From assembly GCA_005765155.1 (NCBI GenBank), contig VCCP01000001.1, positions 3,286,001-3,350,000 on the forward strand: DNA of 64,000 nt, read 5' to 3'. The notes below the pieces were generated by a model that was given only the letters and a program-made list of their open reading frames with translations, made no database searches and was not told where the DNA came from. The translations under genes were made by a program, and so were the position numbers. This DNA is from Zelopaecilomyces penicillatus. Taxonomy: Eukaryota; Ascomycota; Sordariomycetes; Hypocreales; Pseudodiploosporaceae. Numbering within the stretch: the stretch's first letter is position 1; the number at the start of each line of letters is the position of its first letter. This document shows positions 63,653-64,000 of the stretch, piece after piece.

Positions 63653-64000
63653 GACTCATTTATCCCTTTTATCAAGGCGCACTAATGCGTATATTGGTGA
63701 GCACCTGACACTAACAGGATCCACATGCCGTGCCATTAGGTCATAGCTACCACCGAACCCTTCCTCTACATCAGAAGAATCACGTCCATAATATCTATCG
63801 CACCTTCGAATTCTTGTCGTCAAAACATTGATGTGAAATCGGAGAACCCTGTTTTTTGATATCTGCACTTTTTGTCACTTTCGGATCACGAGTAGACTTG
63901 ATAGTTCCCCCATTTCCCCGAATTGCGCGAGGCCCTCGCTGGCCAGGGTCGTCATGCGTCATCGAATCTCGTCACCGTTTGGGGTTGCCATCCTCGTTCT
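63653..64000. other. Normal-composition flank, no gene called
   Basis: Composition returns to about 50% GC. A 70-codon open frame on the - strand (63,868-63,656) starts at a GUG and ends inside the transposon border, so I do not call it. The stretch is probably the intergenic edge of the next gene island. Confidence 0.6.

Noticed and set aside
63656..63868. Small gene at the right edge
   Set aside because: Starts with GUG, ends within the transposon border and shows no known motif.

Overview
The window looks like nuclear DNA of a filamentous ascomycete (Pezizomycotina; possibly Hypocreales, which is only an impression). The genes have short introns of 50-150 bp with GT/AG ends and CTAAC/CTGAC-like branch sites, and they encode fungal-type proteins. 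They sit in GC-balanced islands separated by extremely AT-rich blocks. In those blocks transposon genes are full of TAA/TAG stops at former Gln and Trp codons, the signature of repeat-induced point mutation (RIP).

Layout: 1-3.38 kb is an AT-rich block. From 3.38 to 17.2 kb is a gene island with seven genes, all of which I can model by exon: D-3-phosphoglycerate dehydrogenase (-), the histone chaperone NAP1 (-), a CUE-SMR domain protein (+), a PEX11-family peroxin (-), the 51-kDa subunit of complex I (-), dynactin subunit 6 (+) and mitochondrial iron-containing alcohol dehydrogenase/hydroxyacid-oxoacid transhydrogenase (-). From 17.4 to 19.2 kb is a second AT-rich block with a solo LTR. From 19.2 to 23.46 kb is the exocyst gene SEC3 (-). 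From 23.5 to 63.65 kb is a continuous AT-rich block of nested, RIP-inactivated transposons. From 63.65 kb to the end the composition is normal again, but I see no gene. The genes are unrelated housekeeping functions (amino-acid synthesis, chromatin, RNA surveillance, peroxisome, respiration, motor adaptor, secretion); nothing suggests a cluster with a shared pathway.

The 38-kb transposon block can be unpicked. Its base is two piggyBac-like DNA transposons of 2,126 and 2,125 bp lying in opposite directions 269 bp apart (25,452-27,577 and 27,847-63,652). The second copy was split by a Copia element (Copia-A, 29,185-35,445, target duplication AAAAG) and by a Ty3/gypsy element (Gypsy-A, 35,567-62,976, 214-bp LTRs, target duplication TATAG). 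Gypsy-A was itself hit by an inverted Copia element (Copia-B, 41,063-47,259, target duplication ATAAT), by a second gypsy-type element (here 'element D', 48,175-61,013, 398-bp LTRs) and by a solo LTR of the D family (61,695-62,090, target duplication ATAG). Removing the insertions restores the second piggyBac copy to within 1 bp of the first, which supports the reconstruction.

The most unusual item is the element-D LTR family: four direct-orientation copies in this window, ends TTTGAT...ATCAAA rather than a flush TG...CA, apparent 4-bp target duplications, and RIP damage ranging from nearly none (61.7 kb) to heavy (48.2 and 60.6 kb). Coordinates, exon joints and repeat boundaries were read by eye. 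Family assignments rest on recognised motifs, not on database searches.
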